DNA of 28,913 nucleotides from Candidatus Phytoplasma sacchari (GTDB lineage Bacteria; Bacillota_I; Bacilli_A; Acholeplasmatales; Acholeplasmataceae): NCBI RefSeq assembly GCF_009268105.1, contig NZ_VWXM01000007.1, positions 1 to 28,913 of the forward strand, read 5' to 3'. Shown piece by piece: positions 28,309 to 28,913 of this stretch (position 1 is its first letter; each line of letters starts with the position of its first letter). The notes under the pieces were generated by a model. It saw only the letters and a program-made list of their open reading frames with translations, ran no database searches and was not told where the DNA came from. The position numbers and the translations under genes were made by a program.

Positions 28309-28913
28309 TCTTATTTTCATTTATTTTTATTTTTTTTAATATTATATAATTATTTTGTTTCTTATTGCTTATTAGTTATTATTATCAATTATCATGCTTT
28401 GTTTAATTTACTAATAAGTCGAAAGAGACTTTTTTATGTATTTTTTTATTATTTTTATCTAAAAAAATAAATACTTAAAATACCAAATAATAATAATTTC
28501 TACAAAATATAAAAAAAATTTAATTATTTAATTATTTTTGATATCGTGAATTATAATAAAAACAAAATAAAAAAAATGATATTAGCTATAAATCAAAAAA
28601 ATTAAAAAAATAAATCTTTTAATTATAAAAAAATATTTTTGTTTCTTATCTGGATTAAAATAAAATTTTTCTCAAAAATTATAAAAATAAAATTAAATAT
28701 TTATTAATAAAAAGTAGAAAAAATTATTTTTGTTTTTTTATTTTAACAAAAACAACTATATAGTTTTAAAAAAAACTTTGATAGTTAAAAAAAATAATGA
28801 AAATTAATTTTTCAGGAGTTAAAAGATTAATTAGATATTACATTAATATTATATATATTCAAACTTTTAATTTAGATAATCTAAAAATTTAATTTATTAT
28901 TAATCATATCAAA
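28309..28913. other. Right-edge intergenic region
   Basis: No gene can be supported up to the edge. It has a short terminator (28416-28435), a 9-bp inverted repeat (28368-28376 with 28410-28418) that overlaps it, and a 31-codon frame at 28797-28892 without a ribosome binding site. Confidence 0.5.
28416..28435 (+). terminator. Probable terminator of the secreted protein gene
   Basis: AAGTC (28416-28420) pairs with GACTT (28427-28431) around GAAAGA, followed by further T. The stem is short but has two G-C pairs. It lies about 108 bases after the stop codon. The overlapping inverted repeat CTTATTAGT/ACTAATAAG (28368-28376, 28410-28418) could form a competing hairpin. Confidence 0.5.

Noticed and set aside
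28797-28892. 31-codon open frame at the right edge
   Set aside because: No ribosome binding site, no recognisable similarity, and within the chance length for this composition.

Overview
The window looks like a piece of a phytoplasma chromosome ('Candidatus Phytoplasma', Mollicutes, Acholeplasmatales). It is extremely A+T rich, and TGG, not TGA, encodes Trp (for example the WW pair in the Imp-like protein), so the standard bacterial code applies and Mycoplasma or Spiroplasma is unlikely. The order recG-plsX-rnc-dnaD-imp-pyrG, with a one-helix immunodominant membrane protein between dnaD and pyrG, is a layout known from phytoplasmas. The long membrane-bound AAA+ ATPases recall those of the apple proliferation (16SrX) group. 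That last placement is inference.

Layout. 1-1284 (-): 5' part of a membrane-anchored coiled-coil protein, probably a AAA+ ATPase paralogue, running off the left edge. 1285-1724: divergent intergenic. 1725-5962 (+): recG broken by a frameshift, then tightly packed plsX, rnc and dnaD. 6093-6581 (+): imp with its own promoter and leader hairpin, ending at a terminator shared with convergent pyrG. 6677-17256 (-): a long co-directional housekeeping block, read as rpsD, mgtA, cdaA, dnaX-ybaB, rpoE, pssA-psd-pyrG. Convincing promoters lie before mgtA and before the dnaX leader. The dnaX leader may also encode a short C-rich RNA ending in its own terminator-like hairpin. 18057-18713 (+): solitary adk. 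19017-28308 (+): an accessory zone with a 1380-aa AAA+ protein anchored at both ends, a 409-aa membrane or secreted protein sharing a module with it, about 3 kb of decayed DNA, and a 154-aa secreted helical-hairpin protein resembling phyllogen (SAP54/PHYL1) effectors.

How the genes fit together. plsX, pssA and psd serve phospholipid synthesis; pyrG supplies CTP (needed for CDP-diacylglycerol and nucleic acids) and adk balances adenylates. dnaX, dnaD, ybaB and formerly recG belong to replication and repair, rnc and rpsD to RNA and ribosomes, rpoE to transcription. cdaA makes c-di-AMP and mgtA handles Mg2+. The imp product, the coiled-coil and AAA+ proteins, the 409-aa protein and the 154-aa protein are the surface or host-facing set. 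Three genes of that set share an upstream AGAAAGTT signal.

The best candidate for something undescribed is the pair at 19017 and 23574: a two-anchor AAA+ ATPase and a neighbouring extracytoplasmic protein that carry a recognisably homologous module. No rRNA, tRNA, CRISPR array or intact insertion sequence was seen.
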